DNA of 64,000 nt from an uncultured Paraprevotella sp. (GCA_944319925.1 CALUFQ010000005.1:1-64000), one strand, 5' to 3'; positions 47,433-56,839 are shown, counted from the stretch's first letter. Made by a program: numbers and translations. Notes: generated by a model from the sequence alone, not told the origin.

Positions 47433-48149
47433 ATGTTCAAACTGAAATCCTTGTCCATCGTGGAAAGCATGGACGAGCTGATGGCGTTGCCCGAAGGCAA
47501 ATTGCTCATCAACACAATTAACGCGCATTCTTACAATACCGCCCTCAAAGACCACCTGTTCGCCGACGCGCTGGAGAATGGAGACGCGCTGATTCCCGAC
47601 GGGGCGAGCATCGTAAAGGCATGCCGATGGATTCATGCCAAGTCGAGGCCCAAAGAACGCATCGCGGGTTGGGACTTGTTTGCCATGGAAATGGAACGGC
47701 TGAACGCCAAAGGCGGGAAATGTTTCTTCATGGGCAGCAGCGAAAAGGTGCTCGCGCTGGTCAAGAAGCGCGCGGAAGTGGACTACCCGAACGTCATGGT
47801 CGAAACGTTCTCCCCGCCTTACAAGCCTGAGTTTACGGACGAGGAGAACAAAGCCATCGTCGAAGCCATCAACCGTGCCGACCCGGACTTGCTTTGGGTT
47901 GGCATGACCGCCCCGAAACAAGAGAAATGGACATACCGGCATTGGAACGAACTGGACATCCATTGCCATGTGGGCACGGTGGGTGCCGTATTCGACTTTT
48001 TCGCCGGGACGGCAAAACGCGCCCCTTTGTGGTGGCAACGGCACAGCCTTGAATGGCTCTACCGCCTGTTAAAAGAACCGAAGAGGATGTGGCGGAGGTA
48101 TGTCATCGGCAATGCCTTGTTCTTGTGGAACATTTTCACAAAAGGATAG
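47433..48149 (+). CDS. WecG/TagA/CpsF-family glycosyltransferase (GT26)
   Basis: 238 residues from ATG 47433. The family pattern is clear: LLINTINAHSYNTAL, DALIPDGASIVKACRW, KCFFMGSSEKVLALV, LLWVGMTAPKQEKW and the C-terminal CHVGTVGAVFDFFAGTAKRA with EWLYRLLKEPKRMWRRY. These enzymes transfer N-acetylmannosaminuronic acid or N-acetylmannosamine to lipid-linked disaccharides. It is the last capsule gene. A longer upstream frame overlaps the small minus-strand gene and is not used. Confidence 0.9.
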   Translation: MFKLKSLSIVESMDELMALPEGKLLINTINAHSYNTALKDHLFADALENGDALIPDGASIVKACRWIHAKSRPKERIAGWDLFAMEMERLNAKGGKCFFMGSSEKVLALVKKRAEVDYPNVMVETFSPPYKPEFTDEENKAIVEAINRADPDLLWVGMTAPKQEKWTYRHWNELDIHCHVGTVGAVFDFFAGTAKRAPLWWQRHSLEWLYRLLKEPKRMWRRYVIGNALFLWNIFTKG

Positions 48150-48568
48150 CCGGATTCTTGGAAATGTCCCAATCCCTCCTCGTCCCCAAAACGCCTTCTG
48201 TGTAGCATACAGAGGAACAAAATATCCCATCTCCATCAGCCCCTAAACCGCCCGCCCGCACATAAAACAACCACACGTTTCTTTCATCCGGAAAGCACCC
48301 TATAAAGCCCAAACGACACCTCTTTCATCAACTCCCCGTCTGGCTTTTCCTACTTTTTTATTCACATAGCCACATCCTCACGGCTTTCCGCATTTTTCCC
48401 GCCCCGACATGTTGCAAACACGTCCCTGTTTGCAACGGCATCATTCCCCAAATGACACAATCCGATGGTTTCTTTCTGCCATGCGGCAAATAATCTGCAT
48501 GTAAAGAAAGACCGCACACGTTTTTTTCCTAATTTTGCAAAGGAGGAATTCACGATTAAAAAAGCATC
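48150..48568. other. Spacer before dihydroorotase gene
   Basis: No gene seen. TAATTTTG at 48530-48537 is a likely -7 box for the 48569 gene, without a visible TTG at -33. A palindrome lies at 48411-48436. Confidence 0.5.
48411..48436. promoter_or_regulatory. Perfect 10-bp palindrome upstream of dihydroorotase gene
   Basis: GTTGCAAACA and TGTTTGCAAC flank CGTCCC. It lies about 95 bases before the -7 box. It could bind a dimeric regulator; its length and loop also allow a hairpin in RNA. No U-run follows. Confidence 0.4.
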
Positions 48569-49918
48569 ATGAAAATTCGAATCGAAAACGCGACCATCGT
48601 CAACGAAGGCAAACGCTTCAATGGTACGCTGACATTGGAAGATGACAAAATACTTGGCATCATCCCGGAGGATGACAGCCTGCACAGCATTCCCCAAGCC
48701 GACCAAGTGGTGGATGCCACGGGCATGTTTTTATTGCCAGGCGTGATAGACGACCATGTACACTTCCGCGAACCGGGACTGACCCACAAAGCCGACATCC
48801 AATCCGAAAGCAGGGCGGCGGCGGCAGGCGGTGTCACGTCCTATATGGACATGCCCAACGTAGTCCCGCAAACCACCACCATCGAGGCTTTGGACGAAAA
48901 ATTCCGCCTCGGCGCGGAAAAAAGCATGGTGAACTATTCCTTCTTTTTCGGTGCCACCAACACGAACACCGAACTACTGCCCCGGCTGAACCCGCGCACC
49001 GTCTGCGGCGTGAAAGTGTTCATGGGCAGCAGCACAGGCAACATGCTTGTGGACCGCGAGGACGCGTTACGCACACTTTTTGCCCGTTCCCCCCTGCCCA
49101 TCATGGCACATTGCGAAGATTCAAGCCGCATCGCGGCCAACCTGAAACAATGCCGCGAACGGTATGGCGAAGACCCGGACGTGGGACATCATCCCGAAAT
49201 CAGGGATGAAGAAGCCTGCTTCCGCTCCACGGAACTGGCCGTGACGCTGGCCCGCGAAACAGGCGCACGGTTGCATGTGGCCCACGTGACTACCGCCCGC
49301 GAGCTTTCGCTTTTCACCCCTTCCATGCTCAGGGATACCGACAAACGTATCACCGCCGAAGCCTGCATCGCCCATCTGCTCTTCACCGAAGCCGACTACG
49401 CCAAGCTGGGCACACGCATCAAATGCAACCCTGCCATCAAAAGCGAGAAAGACCGCGCCGCCCTGCGCCGCGCCCTGACGGACGGCCGCATCGACGTGGT
49501 GGGCACCGACCACGCCCCTCACCTGCTCCGCGAAAAAGAAGGCGGATGCGTGAAAGCCGCGTCGGGCATGCCGATGGTGCAGTTCTCGCTGCCCTGCATG
49601 CTGCAGCTGGCAGACAAAGGCATACTAAGCATCGAACGGGTCGTGGAACTGATGTGCCACGCCCCCGCCCGCCTGTTCCACATCCACGGACGGGGATTCC
49701 TCCGCGATGGCATGCAAGCCGACCTCGTGCTGGTTCGCCCGGCCGCCCCTTGGACATTGCGCGACGGAGACATCCTAAGCAAATGCGGATGGAGCCCGCT
49801 GGAAGGCGAAACGTTCAATTGGCGGGTGGAACAGACCTACTGCAACGGCCAACTGGTGTATGCCCACGGCATCCTGGGCACACAGCATGCAGGACAACCC
49901 CTCACATTCGACCGATGA
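48569..49918 (+). CDS. pyrC: Dihydroorotase
   Basis: 449 residues. Amidohydrolase-fold enzyme of pyrimidine synthesis, interconverting carbamoyl-aspartate and dihydroorotate. Signatures: metal-binding DDHVHFREPG near 61-70, VKVFMGSSTGN near 148, the catalytic Asp region GTDHAPH near 312, and KAASGMPMVQFSLPCML. It is the class I, longer type. It heads a four-gene plus-strand operon. The stop overlaps the next start. Confidence 0.92.
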   Translation: MKIRIENATIVNEGKRFNGTLTLEDDKILGIIPEDDSLHSIPQADQVVDATGMFLLPGVIDDHVHFREPGLTHKADIQSESRAAAAGGVTSYMDMPNVVPQTTTIEALDEKFRLGAEKSMVNYSFFFGATNTNTELLPRLNPRTVCGVKVFMGSSTGNMLVDREDALRTLFARSPLPIMAHCEDSSRIAANLKQCRERYGEDPDVGHHPEIRDEEACFRSTELAVTLARETGARLHVAHVTTARELSLFTPSMLRDTDKRITAEACIAHLLFTEADYAKLGTRIKCNPAIKSEKDRAALRRALTDGRIDVVGTDHAPHLLREKEGGCVKAASGMPMVQFSLPCMLQLADKGILSIERVVELMCHAPARLFHIHGRGFLRDGMQADLVLVRPAAPWTLRDGDILSKCGWSPLEGETFNWRVEQTYCNGQLVYAHGILGTQHAGQPLTFDR

Positions 49919-50838
49919 CCCACACGCTGACCTACCACATACACGACGTAGCCCCCTACATCAATTGGATATACTTCTTCCACGCATGGGGATTCCCGCC
50001 ACGTTTTGCCACCGCAGCGCGCATCCATGGCTGTGACGCATGCCGCGCAAGCTGGCTGGCCGGATTTTCGGAAACGGAAAGGACGAGGGCCACCGAAGCC
50101 ATGCAGCTGCTGAAAGACGCGCAACGCATGTTGACCCACCTTGATGAAGATTTCCGCACCTATGCCCTCTTCGGCCTTTACCCGGCTTTTGCAGAAGAGG
50201 CGGACAACTTGGTCTTGTCCGACCCCGGGCACGTGGAACGGCGGGCATTGCGCCTGCCCATGCTCCGCCAACAACACGCCACGACCGCGCCCGACCTGTG
50301 CCTGACGGATTTCGTGCGCCCCGCCGCGCAAGGCATTCCCGACACCGTGGGCGTGTTCGCCACCACCGTACCCCCCGAAATGGAGCATCTGTATGAGCAC
50401 GGAGCATACGCCGACCCCTTCAAACACCTGTTGGCACAGACTTTGGCCGACAGGCTGGCCGAAGCCACGGCGGAACGGATGCACGAAGAAGTGCGCCGCA
50501 AATATTGGGGATACGCGCCGAAGGAACAGCTGTCCGTCGAAGATTTGCTCACGGAAAAGTTCACGGGCATCCGCCCTGCCGTGGGCTATCCGTCCCTGCC
50601 GGACCAATCCATCAATTTCCTATTATCCGATTGGCTGGGATTTGAGCGCATCGGTATTCGCCTGACCGAAAACGGAGCCATGAAGCCCCACGCCTCAGTG
50701 AGCGGGCTGATGCTGGCCCATCCCGCCGCTCGCTATTTCACCGTAGGCAAAATCGGGAACGACCAATTGGAAGACTACGCCCGACGGCGCGGGCTTCCCG
50801 TGGAAACCATGAGAAAATTCCTCGCCGCTAATCTGTAA
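49915..50838 (+). CDS. Stand-alone MetH reactivation (AdoMet-binding) domain protein
   Basis: 307 residues from ATG 49915, overlapping the dihydroorotase stop by 4 bases. The C-terminal half has MetH activation-domain motifs: GIRPAVGYPSLPDQS near 220, TENGAMKPHASVSGLMLAHP and ARYFTVGKIGNDQLEDYA. In full-length cobalamin-dependent methionine synthase this domain uses AdoMet to reactivate oxidised B12. The N-terminal half (ALFGLYPAFAEEAD) replaces the rest of MetH. It may act on a truncated MetH elsewhere in the genome. A much longer upstream frame is a shadow of the dihydroorotase gene. Confidence 0.8.
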   Translation: MTHTLTYHIHDVAPYINWIYFFHAWGFPPRFATAARIHGCDACRASWLAGFSETERTRATEAMQLLKDAQRMLTHLDEDFRTYALFGLYPAFAEEADNLVLSDPGHVERRALRLPMLRQQHATTAPDLCLTDFVRPAAQGIPDTVGVFATTVPPEMEHLYEHGAYADPFKHLLAQTLADRLAEATAERMHEEVRRKYWGYAPKEQLSVEDLLTEKFTGIRPAVGYPSLPDQSINFLLSDWLGFERIGIRLTENGAMKPHASVSGLMLAHPAARYFTVGKIGNDQLEDYARRRGLPVETMRKFLAANL

Positions 50839-50859
50839 ACATTCAAATCCTCCACAAAT

Positions 50860-52050
50860 ATGGTACTAAGAATCCTGCCTGTCCTCCTGACCACGTTAGT
50901 GCTGTCCGACGTTTACCTCTATTTCAGGGTCATGCACAAACGCAACCGCCCGCTATGGGCTAATATCTTGTTCTTCCTGCCCAACGCATTGTTGCTGGTT
51001 GCGGCCCTGCTGCTAACTCTGACAGAAAGCCACACGCCTGAAAACATGACCCAAATGGTCATCTTCTTCAGCCTCTACATGCTCATCGCGCTGCCCAAGA
51101 TGCTGTTCCTCGTCGTGGACCTCATCGGGCTCATCATCAGCCGGGCATTTCCCAAAGCCAAGAAGACGTGCACCGTCATCAGCACGACGGCCTCCCTCCT
51201 CTTGTTCGTCATCATGGGATGCGGCCTGACGTTCGGCCCTACGTTCCTGCAGGTGCGCCATGCTGATTTTTCTTCATCCGATTTGCCCGAAGCGTTTGAC
51301 GGCTACCGCATTGTGCAATTCAGCGACTTGCACCTCACCACGTTCCGCAACCGCCCAGAAATGGTTGAACATGTCGTGGAACGCATCATGGAACAACGCC
51401 CCGACATGATTGTGTTCACAGGCGACCTGGTGAGTACGACCGCTAACGAAATGGACGGCTTCGACAACGTATTGTCACGATTGCATGCCCCGGACGGCGT
51501 ATATTCCATACTCGGCAACCACGACTACATCACTTACGCCCGCTATTTGGACAAGAAAGCACAAGCTGCCCAAAGACAAGAACTGAATGCCCGGCAAAGA
51601 GCCATGGGGTGGGATTTGTTGCTCAACGAACACCGCGTCATCCGCCACGGGAAGGACAGCATCGTGCTCGTCGGCGTGGAAGACGACGGCAAACCGCCCT
51701 TCCCCGAACGCGGCGACCTGAAAAAAGCCCTCGGCGACGTGCCCGGCTACGCAGATGCGGGTTGCGAGCCGCGCACCTTCAAGGTGTTACTCAGCCACGA
51801 CCCGACCCATTGGCGGCGCAAAGTTCTGCCACAAACCGACATCCAGCTCACTCTTTCCGGACATACTCATGGCATGCAGTTCATGCTTTTCGGATGGTCT
51901 CCGTCCCAATACTTTTATCCCGAATGGAAATACATGTATCAGGAAAACGGGCGCGGACTTTACGTCAGTCTCGGCGTGGGCGGGGCACTCATCCCGTTCC
52001 GTTTCGGCGCTTGGCCGGAAATTAACGTCATAACCTTGCACCATAAATAA
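50860..52050 (+). CDS. Membrane-anchored metallophosphoesterase
   Basis: 396 residues. Four membrane helices cover about 1-130. A calcineurin-like domain follows with all motifs: IVQFSDLHL near 149, VFTGDLVS near 186, SILGNHDY near 210, LLSHDPTHW near 311 and LSGHTHG near 330. The metal-dependent phosphoesterase probably acts at the membrane face on phospholipid or nucleotide substrates, unknown. It resembles YaeI/LpxG-like proteins in layout. It is followed by a PlsC gene, so lipid metabolism is a fair guess. Confidence 0.87.
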   Translation: MVLRILPVLLTTLVLSDVYLYFRVMHKRNRPLWANILFFLPNALLLVAALLLTLTESHTPENMTQMVIFFSLYMLIALPKMLFLVVDLIGLIISRAFPKAKKTCTVISTTASLLLFVIMGCGLTFGPTFLQVRHADFSSSDLPEAFDGYRIVQFSDLHLTTFRNRPEMVEHVVERIMEQRPDMIVFTGDLVSTTANEMDGFDNVLSRLHAPDGVYSILGNHDYITYARYLDKKAQAAQRQELNARQRAMGWDLLLNEHRVIRHGKDSIVLVGVEDDGKPPFPERGDLKKALGDVPGYADAGCEPRTFKVLLSHDPTHWRRKVLPQTDIQLTLSGHTHGMQFMLFGWSPSQYFYPEWKYMYQENGRGLYVSLGVGGALIPFRFGAWPEINVITLHHK

Positions 52051-52088
52051 GGAATACTTAATTTTGTACCATCAAATACCTATAAAAG

Positions 52089-52844
52089 ATGTTGTTCTAT
52101 CGAATCTATCAAATCTGCATCGCCCTGCCCATCCTGCTGGCCTGCACCATCCTGACCGCCCTCGTCACCATCATTGGCTCTTGGATCGGCAGTGCGCATT
52201 TTTGGGGATACTACCCCGGGAAAATATGGTCTATCATCGTATGTCGCGTATTGCTCATCCCCGTCATCGTACACGGACATGAAAACGTGGACAAGAAAAC
52301 ATCCTACGTGTTCGTGGCCAACCATCAGGGAGCGTTTGACATCTTCCTGATTTACGGGTTCTTGGGGCGTAACTTCAAATGGATGATGAAAAAATCGCTC
52401 CGGAAAATATTCCTGGTAGGCAAAGCCTGCGAGAGCGCACGTCACATCTTCGTGGACAAATCCGGCCCGAAGAAAATACAAGAAACTTACGAGAAAGCAC
52501 GCGAAATACTAAAAGAAGGCACCTCGCTGGTGGTGTTCCCCGAAGGGGCACGCACTTTCACCGGGCATATGGGCGTGTTCAAGAAAGGGGCTTTCCAGTT
52601 GGCCGACGAGTTGCAACTTCCCGTCGTGCCTGTCACCATTGACGGTTCTTTCGACATCCTGCCACGCACAAAGGGAGTCAGCTTCATTAACCGCCACAAA
52701 CTGTCCATGACCATCCACCACCCCATCCTGCCAAAGGGGAAAGGCCCTGAAAACATCAAGGAAACGATGGCCGAAGCCTACCAGGTTGTCATGTCAGGAC
52801 TACCGCCGGAACGGCAAGGATTCATTAAAAACGAAGACCAATAA
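52089..52844 (+). CDS. plsC: 1-acyl-glycerol-3-phosphate acyltransferase
   Basis: 251 residues. One N-terminal hydrophobic region (about 5-35) precedes the acyltransferase motifs: NHQGAFD (H-x4-D) near 78 and VVFPEGART near 156. PlsC adds the second acyl chain to make phosphatidic acid at the inner membrane. It follows the metallophosphoesterase after 38 bases and is closed by a strong terminator. Confidence 0.9.
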   Translation: MLFYRIYQICIALPILLACTILTALVTIIGSWIGSAHFWGYYPGKIWSIIVCRVLLIPVIVHGHENVDKKTSYVFVANHQGAFDIFLIYGFLGRNFKWMMKKSLRKIFLVGKACESARHIFVDKSGPKKIQETYEKAREILKEGTSLVVFPEGARTFTGHMGVFKKGAFQLADELQLPVVPVTIDGSFDILPRTKGVSFINRHKLSMTIHHPILPKGKGPENIKETMAEAYQVVMSGLPPERQGFIKNEDQ

Positions 52845-52890
52845 AATCAACAGCCCGGAGGAACGGCGTTCCTCCGGGCTGTTGATTTTA
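52842..52890. terminator. Bidirectional terminator between plsC and DUF4369 gene
   Basis: Perfect 23-base arms (52842-52864 and 52868-52890) with a 3-base loop. The stem ends in TAAAATCA/TGATTTTA, giving U-rich ends on both strands. The flanking genes converge on it. Confidence 0.9.
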
Positions 52891-52921
52891 TTGCATGATA
52901 ATCTAAAAAGAAGCCACACAC

Positions 52922-53707
52922 CTATTGCACAACCATCGTGTCTTCCTTTGACAATGGGACGGCGAGCGAATCTTGCTGTTGTTCGCCAAGCGTGTCGGTA
53001 TGATAATCATACCCCATCTGCTGCATGTTTTCCTTTGCCGCCTTGAGATAATTGCGCACATACAAGTCGTTCTTGAAATAAGGCGTGGCTTTGGTCATGA
53101 TTTCCTCAATCTGCGGCGTGATGACGGGGTAAGGATACCCGCTGGTCATAATCATAAAGACACCCGCACCCAACACGTTGTCGAAATTGGAAGTGATGAA
53201 GTTCGTGACCAACCGGTCGCTCAGATGCAACAGGCGGTTGGCCTCATCGTTCAAGCGCACCATCCTCACATTCTCATCCACTCCGTCCATAATCATCTGG
53301 CTCTCCTTGTGTGGCAATTCCGCCAATTCATTGTCCAAACGGCTCTTCCGCCGGATAAAGCTATACAAAGTGTCATTCAACGCGCTTCCCGTCACGTATT
53401 GCTGTGCCGTGCTGATGTGTACAAACAGAGGCTCCACCCCCAGCACAAACGGCATCAGGCACTCGTCATCCATAAACAGATTTACCATCACGGCCGAATC
53501 CAATGCGCCAGAGAAACTGAATTTCCCATGCACGACATCGCTGGAATCTATATTCACCAAGTCATCGTCCTTATACACCTTCAAATAAAGCTTACGCCCG
53601 TCCATCGTCTGGATAGTGGAATTTCCCTCCACCATATATTCCGCGCTGCACGAAAACAAGGCCGACAAAGCCACCATCATGAATAAGTAACAATGTTTCA
53701 TCTTCAA
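52922..53707 (-). CDS. DUF4369-type lipoprotein
   Basis: 261 residues. A signal peptide with lipobox LFSC (Cys near 20) follows MKMKHCYLFMMVALSALF. Residues 28-100 fit DUF4369 (STIQTMDGRKLYLKVYKDDD; SSDVVHGKFSFSGALDSAVM). In related proteins this domain precedes a thioredoxin-like domain, which is absent here; the rest is helical. It is probably a cell-envelope lipoprotein of unknown role. It is transcribed alone toward the terminator at 52842. Confidence 0.75.
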   Translation of the reverse strand: MKMKHCYLFMMVALSALFSCSAEYMVEGNSTIQTMDGRKLYLKVYKDDDLVNIDSSDVVHGKFSFSGALDSAVMVNLFMDDECLMPFVLGVEPLFVHISTAQQYVTGSALNDTLYSFIRRKSRLDNELAELPHKESQMIMDGVDENVRMVRLNDEANRLLHLSDRLVTNFITSNFDNVLGAGVFMIMTSGYPYPVITPQIEEIMTKATPYFKNDLYVRNYLKAAKENMQQMGYDYHTDTLGEQQQDSLAVPLSKEDTMVVQ

Positions 53708-53802
53708 AATTGCATTGCTTTGGATTTACGGGCACAAAGATATACTTTCCCACGTATCGGGAAAAACGTTTTATCACTATTTAAGCCCGCCTTTCCCGTT
53801 TT

Positions 53803-53820
53803 TAAGAAACTGTTTTGAAT
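53803..53820 (+). repeat. 18-base dispersed repeat, forward
   Basis: TAAGAAACTGTTTTGAAT. The exact reverse complement lies at 56603-56620, and a degenerate copy at 20901-20918. Confidence 0.55.
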
Positions 53821-53897
53821 TTCCACAAAAAGTTTTTCCCACTTGACGTGTTGTTTCCGTATGTGCATTGGGCAATAACCCCCAAACAGCCCTCAGC

Positions 53898-54284
53898 CTA
53901 TTGTCGTTTTTTCGAACGGTTTTCTTTTTCCAGCTCAGCCGGAATGCGGAATGCCGTATAAAGTTCCAACACACAGGCCACAGCCAAACAAACCATCCAT
54001 TCATGCCCGCGCGCAAACCCGAAATCAAAAGTCCGCATGGCCATACACACCGCCGTGCAGACCAGCAACACCGCACCGAAGATTTGTTGCCGGCGAAGCC
54101 TTCTCACTACTAAGTTGTCACCGTCGTACGCCGCCCACAATTGCATGCCCGCAAAAGCACACGCCCCCACCGCATACATGTAAAATGCATACAGCCAGTC
54201 CGTGGGATAAACGGCCGCCCCTGCCAACAACAGCACGGCACCGGCCATGAACACGAAATTCTGAATTTTATTCAACCTCCTCAT
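53898..54284 (-). CDS. Small four-helix membrane protein
   Basis: 128 residues with four predicted membrane helices (about 12-28, 33-49, 68-84, 94-111) and a basic tail (LEKENRSKKRQ). No known domain. It overlaps the end of the DivIC-like gene by 17 bases, so both are one transcription unit. The pairing suggests a link to cell division or envelope, unproven. Confidence 0.72.
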   Translation of the reverse strand: MRRLNKIQNFVFMAGAVLLLAGAAVYPTDWLYAFYMYAVGACAFAGMQLWAAYDGDNLVVRRLRRQQIFGAVLLVCTAVCMAMRTFDFGFARGHEWMVCLAVACVLELYTAFRIPAELEKENRSKKRQ

Positions 54285-54588
54285 CCGCTTTCCTTTCTTT
54301 CACGACAAACACGTCCTCGTCATCCGTCTTCATATAATATCGTTCACGAGCGATTTTCGTGAGGACTTCCGGATGCCCCCCCATGTCCTCCAAATAACGT
54401 GTGTCGTGCTCATACATCTCCTTATATTTCCTGATTTCCGCCCGCAATTGTGCCAACTCCACTTTGTGTTGGTAACGTACCCAAAGGCTGTTCTCATCCA
54501 CCACTCCAATCAAAAGCACGAAAATCCCGATGACAAAACCATACTTATGACGGCGCATCGCTTTCCAAAAAGCCTGAAGTTTTCCCAT
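54268..54588 (-). CDS. DivIC/FtsB-like septum formation protein
   Basis: 106 residues. A short cytoplasmic N-terminus, one membrane helix at about 16-30 (YGFVIGIFVLLIGVV), then a coiled coil (KVELAQLRAEIRKYKEMYEH) and the conserved PEVLTKIARERYYMKTDDED. Proteins of this type form the FtsQLB-like division complex at the septum. The -7 box TATCTTTG lies at 54612-54619 on the minus strand. Confidence 0.88.
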   Translation of the reverse strand: MGKLQAFWKAMRRHKYGFVIGIFVLLIGVVDENSLWVRYQHKVELAQLRAEIRKYKEMYEHDTRYLEDMGGHPEVLTKIARERYYMKTDDEDVFVVKERKADEEVE

Positions 54589-54611
54589 TCGTAAATTGTC
54601 TTTAACCCACG

Positions 54612-54619
54612 CAAAGATA
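54612..54619 (-). promoter_or_regulatory. -7 box of the DivIC-like operon
   Basis: TATCTTTG on the minus strand, 24 bases before the start at 54588, divergent to dnaX. Confidence 0.5.
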
Positions 54620-54734
54620 CGACAAAATCATCGAAACCGGTGTTCGCACCCGTTTTTTTTCCAAAATTTCCCCTAAAGCCAATCACGGTCTTGACTTTCT
54701 TATGCACCGGGCATAGAAAAACGCATTTTTTATA

Positions 54735-54742
54735 TAACTTTG
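54735..54742 (+). promoter_or_regulatory. -7 box of dnaX
   Basis: TAACTTTG lies 31 bases before the dnaX start codon at 54774. No TTG is visible at the -33 distance. Confidence 0.45.
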
Positions 54743-54773
54743 CAACACAAGAATCCTAAAGCCATCACCCAAC

Positions 54774-56597
54774 ATGGAAGAATACATCGTTTCGGCACGC
54801 AAATACAGACCTTCCGCTTTTGATGCCGTTGTTGGACAGGAAGCCCTGACCACGACGCTCAAAAACGCCATCGCCACCGGCAAACTGGCACACGCCTATC
54901 TCTTTTGCGGCCCGCGCGGCGTTGGGAAGACGACTTGTGCCCGCATCTTCGCCAAGACCATCAACTGCCTGCACCCGCTGGAAAACGGGGAGGCATGCAA
55001 CGAATGCGAATCCTGCAAGGCTTTCAACGAACAACGCTCGCTCAACATCCATGAATTGGATGCAGCATCCAACAATTCCGTGGAAGAAATCCGCGCACTC
55101 ATCGAAAAAGTGCGCATCCCGCCCCAAGTGGGACGCTACAAAGTGTTCATCATCGACGAGGTGCATATGCTCTCCACGGCTGCTTTCAACGCCTTCCTCA
55201 AAACATTGGAAGAACCGCCATCTTACGTGATTTTCATCCTGGCCACCACGGAGAAACACAAAATCCTACCCACCATCCTGAGCCGTTGCCAAGTGTATGA
55301 TTTCAACCGGATGAGCATACAAGCCATTGTCAACCACCTGCAATTCGTGGCCGAAAAGGAAGGCTACACGTATGAGCCGGAAGCCTTGAACATCATCGCA
55401 CAAAAAGCCGATGGCGGCATGCGCGACGCCCTCTCCATCTTTGACCAGTCCGTAAGCTACACGGGAGGCAACCTGACCTACCGGAAAGTCATCGAAAACC
55501 TGAACGTGCTGGATTACGAATATTACTTCCGGCTCGTGGACCACGCCCTGAAAAGCGAAACGCCGCAATGCATGCTGCTGTTCAACGAGGTGCTGGAAAA
55601 AGGATTCGAAGGAAGCCATTTCATCTCCGGCCTGGCATCCCACTTGCGCGACCTGCTGGTGAGCCGCGATGCCGTGACGCTCCCCCTCCTGGAAGTAAGC
55701 GACAGCATCCGCGCCCGCTACCAGGAACAGGCCCGACGTTGCACCCCGAAATACCTTTACCGCGCCCTCAAATTGTGCAACGACTGCGACCTGAACTATC
55801 GTGTGAGCCAAAACAAACGCCTGCTAGTGGAAATCACACTTATCCAACTCTCGCAACTGGCCTTGGAAGACGACAGCGGCGAAGGCTCGGGGCGTAGCCC
55901 TAGAAAGATTTTAAAACCATTATTCAACCAGCCTGCCGCCACAGCTCCCGTACAACCAGCCGCGACGGTCAATCCGCACAAGCCACAGGCTGTCGCGGAA
56001 AAGGCTTCTTCTGCCGTCCAAGAAACGACGGCACCATATCATGCGCCTCACCCGTCCCCGTTCCCTGCATCCGGACAGGAAGAACGGAAAATCCCAAAAA
56101 TCAAAATGGGTATGTTCGGCCCCTCCATCCGTCGTGCCAGCCAGGAAGCGACCACAAAACCGGAATCTATTTCTGCACCACAACCCGTAACGCCTCTGCC
56201 GGGCAACCCGAGAACCGCCCTGCCAGAAGAAGACTACCCCGTAACGGAAGACAACATCAACCACTCTTGGGCCGCATTCATCAACACGTTATCCCAAGAA
56301 GAGACAGCCATGGCACAACGGATGAAAGTCATTCGCCCCAAATTGCAGAAAGATGCCGCCTTCGAAGTCGTAGTGGATAACGAACAGGTAAAAATCTACA
56401 TGGAACAAATGGCACCGCGCATCGTCCAATACATGCGCAATGAATTGCACAACCGCCGCATTGCCATGACCGTGCGCATCGCCGCCCCCACGGAAACCGT
56501 ACGCATCACCAGCAAACCACAACAACTCCAAGCCATGGCGCAAAGAAATCCCGCCCTGCAGAAGCTGAAAGACGAATTTGGGCTCGAACTTGTCTGA
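54774..56597 (+). CDS. dnaX: DNA polymerase III subunit gamma/tau
   Basis: 607 residues. The clamp-loader ATPase core has Walker A GPRGVGKTTCARIF near 44, zinc-binding CNECESC near 79, Walker B VFIIDEVHML near 125 and the SRC motif ILSRCQVYDF near 168. A Pro/Ala-rich linker runs from about 380 to 500, and a C-terminal tau-like domain follows. The enzyme loads beta clamps at the replication fork. No obvious slippery heptamer for gamma production stood out by eye. Confidence 0.95.
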   Translation: MEEYIVSARKYRPSAFDAVVGQEALTTTLKNAIATGKLAHAYLFCGPRGVGKTTCARIFAKTINCLHPLENGEACNECESCKAFNEQRSLNIHELDAASNNSVEEIRALIEKVRIPPQVGRYKVFIIDEVHMLSTAAFNAFLKTLEEPPSYVIFILATTEKHKILPTILSRCQVYDFNRMSIQAIVNHLQFVAEKEGYTYEPEALNIIAQKADGGMRDALSIFDQSVSYTGGNLTYRKVIENLNVLDYEYYFRLVDHALKSETPQCMLLFNEVLEKGFEGSHFISGLASHLRDLLVSRDAVTLPLLEVSDSIRARYQEQARRCTPKYLYRALKLCNDCDLNYRVSQNKRLLVEITLIQLSQLALEDDSGEGSGRSPRKILKPLFNQPAATAPVQPAATVNPHKPQAVAEKASSAVQETTAPYHAPHPSPFPASGQEERKIPKIKMGMFGPSIRRASQEATTKPESISAPQPVTPLPGNPRTALPEEDYPVTEDNINHSWAAFINTLSQEETAMAQRMKVIRPKLQKDAAFEVVVDNEQVKIYMEQMAPRIVQYMRNELHNRRIAMTVRIAAPTETVRITSKPQQLQAMAQRNPALQKLKDEFGLELV

Positions 56598-56599
56598 AA

Positions 56600-56830
56600 A
56601 AGATTCAAAACAGTTTCTTAGCCAGGATTTAACATTATATGGAAAAAAAATCTAAATCGAGAATATAGGAAGGAAAGCGGAGAAGTTTTTCATCCTCGCT
56701 GCGGACAGGAATAAAAACCGCTCCCTGCAAGGGGGGATTTTGTCCTGAAGACATTCACTGCCAAACGGGTAAAAACCGCTGTCGTTCCGTTTTGGATAAG
56801 ACAAGCCTCACTTCGGCCATAAAAACCGAT
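56600..56830. repeat. Degenerate palindromic-element relative, copy C
   Basis: Starts TTCTTAGCCAGGATTTAACA, then TATGGAAAAAAAATCTAAAT, close to the end of copy B (TTCTTGGGGATTTAACACCA, TCTGGAAAAACGAATTGAGG). Later it has CCCTGCAAGGGGGGATTTTG, then CATTCACTGCCAAACGG, like CCCTGCAAGGCGGGACAG in copy A. TAAAAACCG occurs three times (near 56713, 56769, 56820). No gene is seen in this gap. Confidence 0.45.
56603..56620 (-). repeat. 18-base dispersed repeat, inverted
   Basis: Exact reverse complement of 53803-53820. Together they flank 2.8 kb holding the small membrane protein gene, the DivIC-like gene and dnaX. Confidence 0.55.
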
Positions 56831-56839
56831 GGATTTGTT

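Noticed and set aside
49423..50838. 471-codon frame starting inside dihydroorotase
   Set aside because: Its first 164 codons are an Arg/Pro-rich shadow of the dihydroorotase gene. The real gene starts at ATG 49915.
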